Source: Akkermansiaceae bacterium
GTDB taxonomy: Bacteria; Verrucomicrobiota; Verrucomicrobiia; Verrucomicrobiales; Akkermansiaceae
NCBI GenBank assembly: GCA_024233135.1
Contig: JACKPZ010000007.1
Span: 134,382 to 198,381 of the forward strand
Direction: 5' to 3'
DNA length: 64,000 nucleotides
Of the stretch, positions 63,596 to 64,000 are shown in pieces. A program made the translations under genes and the position numbers. A model generated the notes under the pieces. The model did no database searches and was not told the origin of the DNA. It worked only from the letters and a program-made list of their open reading frames with translations. Positions within the stretch are counted from its first letter, which is position 1. Each line of letters starts with the position of its first letter.

Positions 63596-64000
63596 ATGTC
63601 CTTCGACGACAACACCGCCATCCTCGACCAGGAGACCCACGAGGCGATCAACATCGACCGCACCAAGGGTGACTTCACCTTTCCCGAGCGCCACAAGTAC
63701 GACGCCGGCCGCGGTCTCAGCGCGAAGACGGTCGACTACATCAGCGACGTGAAGCAGGACCCGGATTGGGTCCGCGAGTTCCGCCACAAGGCGCTCGAGG
63801 TCTTCGAATCGAAGTCGATGCCGACCCACTGGGCGACCAAGGACCTCGAGAACATCGACTTCGACAACATCCGCTACTATCTATCGGATGGCGAGAAGCC
63901 GAAGCGCTCGTGGGAAGACGTGCCGCCCGAAGTGTTGGAAACCTTCGAGCGTCTCGGCATCCCGGAGCAGGAGCGCGCGTTCCTCGCCGGCGTGGAGGCC
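63596..64000 (+). CDS. sufB: Fe-S cluster assembly protein SufB, 5' part only
   Basis: 135 codons are present before the window ends. It reads HEAINIDRTKGDFTFPERHK, KYDAGRGLSAKTVDYISDVK, WVREFRHKALEVFESKSMPT and IRYYLSDGEKPKRSWEDVPP, all typical of the SufB N-terminus. SufB is the scaffold for cluster assembly and binds SufC. The ATG at 63596 follows the sufC stop by 42 bp. SufD and SufS are expected beyond the edge. Confidence 0.94.
   Translation, partial: MSFDDNTAILDQETHEAINIDRTKGDFTFPERHKYDAGRGLSAKTVDYISDVKQDPDWVREFRHKALEVFESKSMPTHWATKDLENIDFDNIRYYLSDGEKPKRSWEDVPPEVLETFERLGIPEQERAFLAGVEA

Overview
The window is about 64 kb of GC-rich, densely packed DNA from a diderm bacterium. The gene content fits the PVC group, most likely a verrucomicrobium of the Luteolibacter/Haloferula kind. 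The grounds are two ExbB/ExbD pairs with TonB-like proteins, OpgG and LspA, many small SCA/SSC-type lipoproteins, a chlamydial Pmp-like beta-helix protein, stand-alone OvoA-type methyltransferase, and short word-like repeats in spacers. The assignment is inference; no rRNA or taxonomic marker was compared.

Layout. 1-3.6 kb: a partial secreted beta-propeller protein, an AI-2E family permease, a thioesterase and fabF. 3.6-4.9 kb: an ISAs1-family element with terminal repeats, a target duplication and a frameshifted transposase. 4.9-9.4 kb: a seven-gene Ton/Tol-like operon on the minus strand. 9.7-16.9 kb: ilvB-ilvN, pgsA, a small lipoprotein, an ROK protein, rpmJ, tcdA and an AmgK-like kinase. 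16.9-31 kb: a CHASE2-like protein, an HAD enzyme, a multi-domain secreted protein, two convergent ABC half-transporters, two paired coiled-coil membrane proteins, rlmH, an EF-hand lipoprotein, an ovothiol-type methyltransferase, tsaB, ald and a GH114-like enzyme. 31-42 kb: a nucleotidyltransferase pair, an ABC-F ATPase, nrdR, lspA, the Pmp-like protein, ileS and an AAA ATPase.

42.4-51.5 kb is accessory in character. A complete ISL3-family element with an 8-bp target duplication is followed by about 0.8 kb without genes. Then comes a cluster of five tRNA-like genes (Met, Pro, Arg, His, Lys), and directly after it rtcB, an HNH endonuclease, a zinc-ribbon protein and a DUF3516-type helicase, all on the plus strand. 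Four of the tRNAs fold as full cloverleaves with sensible identity elements (tRNA-His has G-1 and C73) but share an abnormal T-loop (G55 instead of U55) and D-loops without the usual GG. I consider this array plus the RNA-ligase/nuclease/helicase genes the best candidate for an undescribed system here.

51.7-56.9 kb is a tightly coupled minus-strand operon in which every junction is a 4-bp overlap: a VWA/HExxH protein, an unknown protein, a CapK/PaaK-like adenylate-forming enzyme, pnuC and nadR. Its first gene is cut at the 5' side by two tandem, decayed ISL3 copies (56.9-59.5 kb). The window closes with opgG, a Cof-type phosphatase, and a Fur-family regulator heading sufC-sufB, with a palindromic operator over its probable -10 box.
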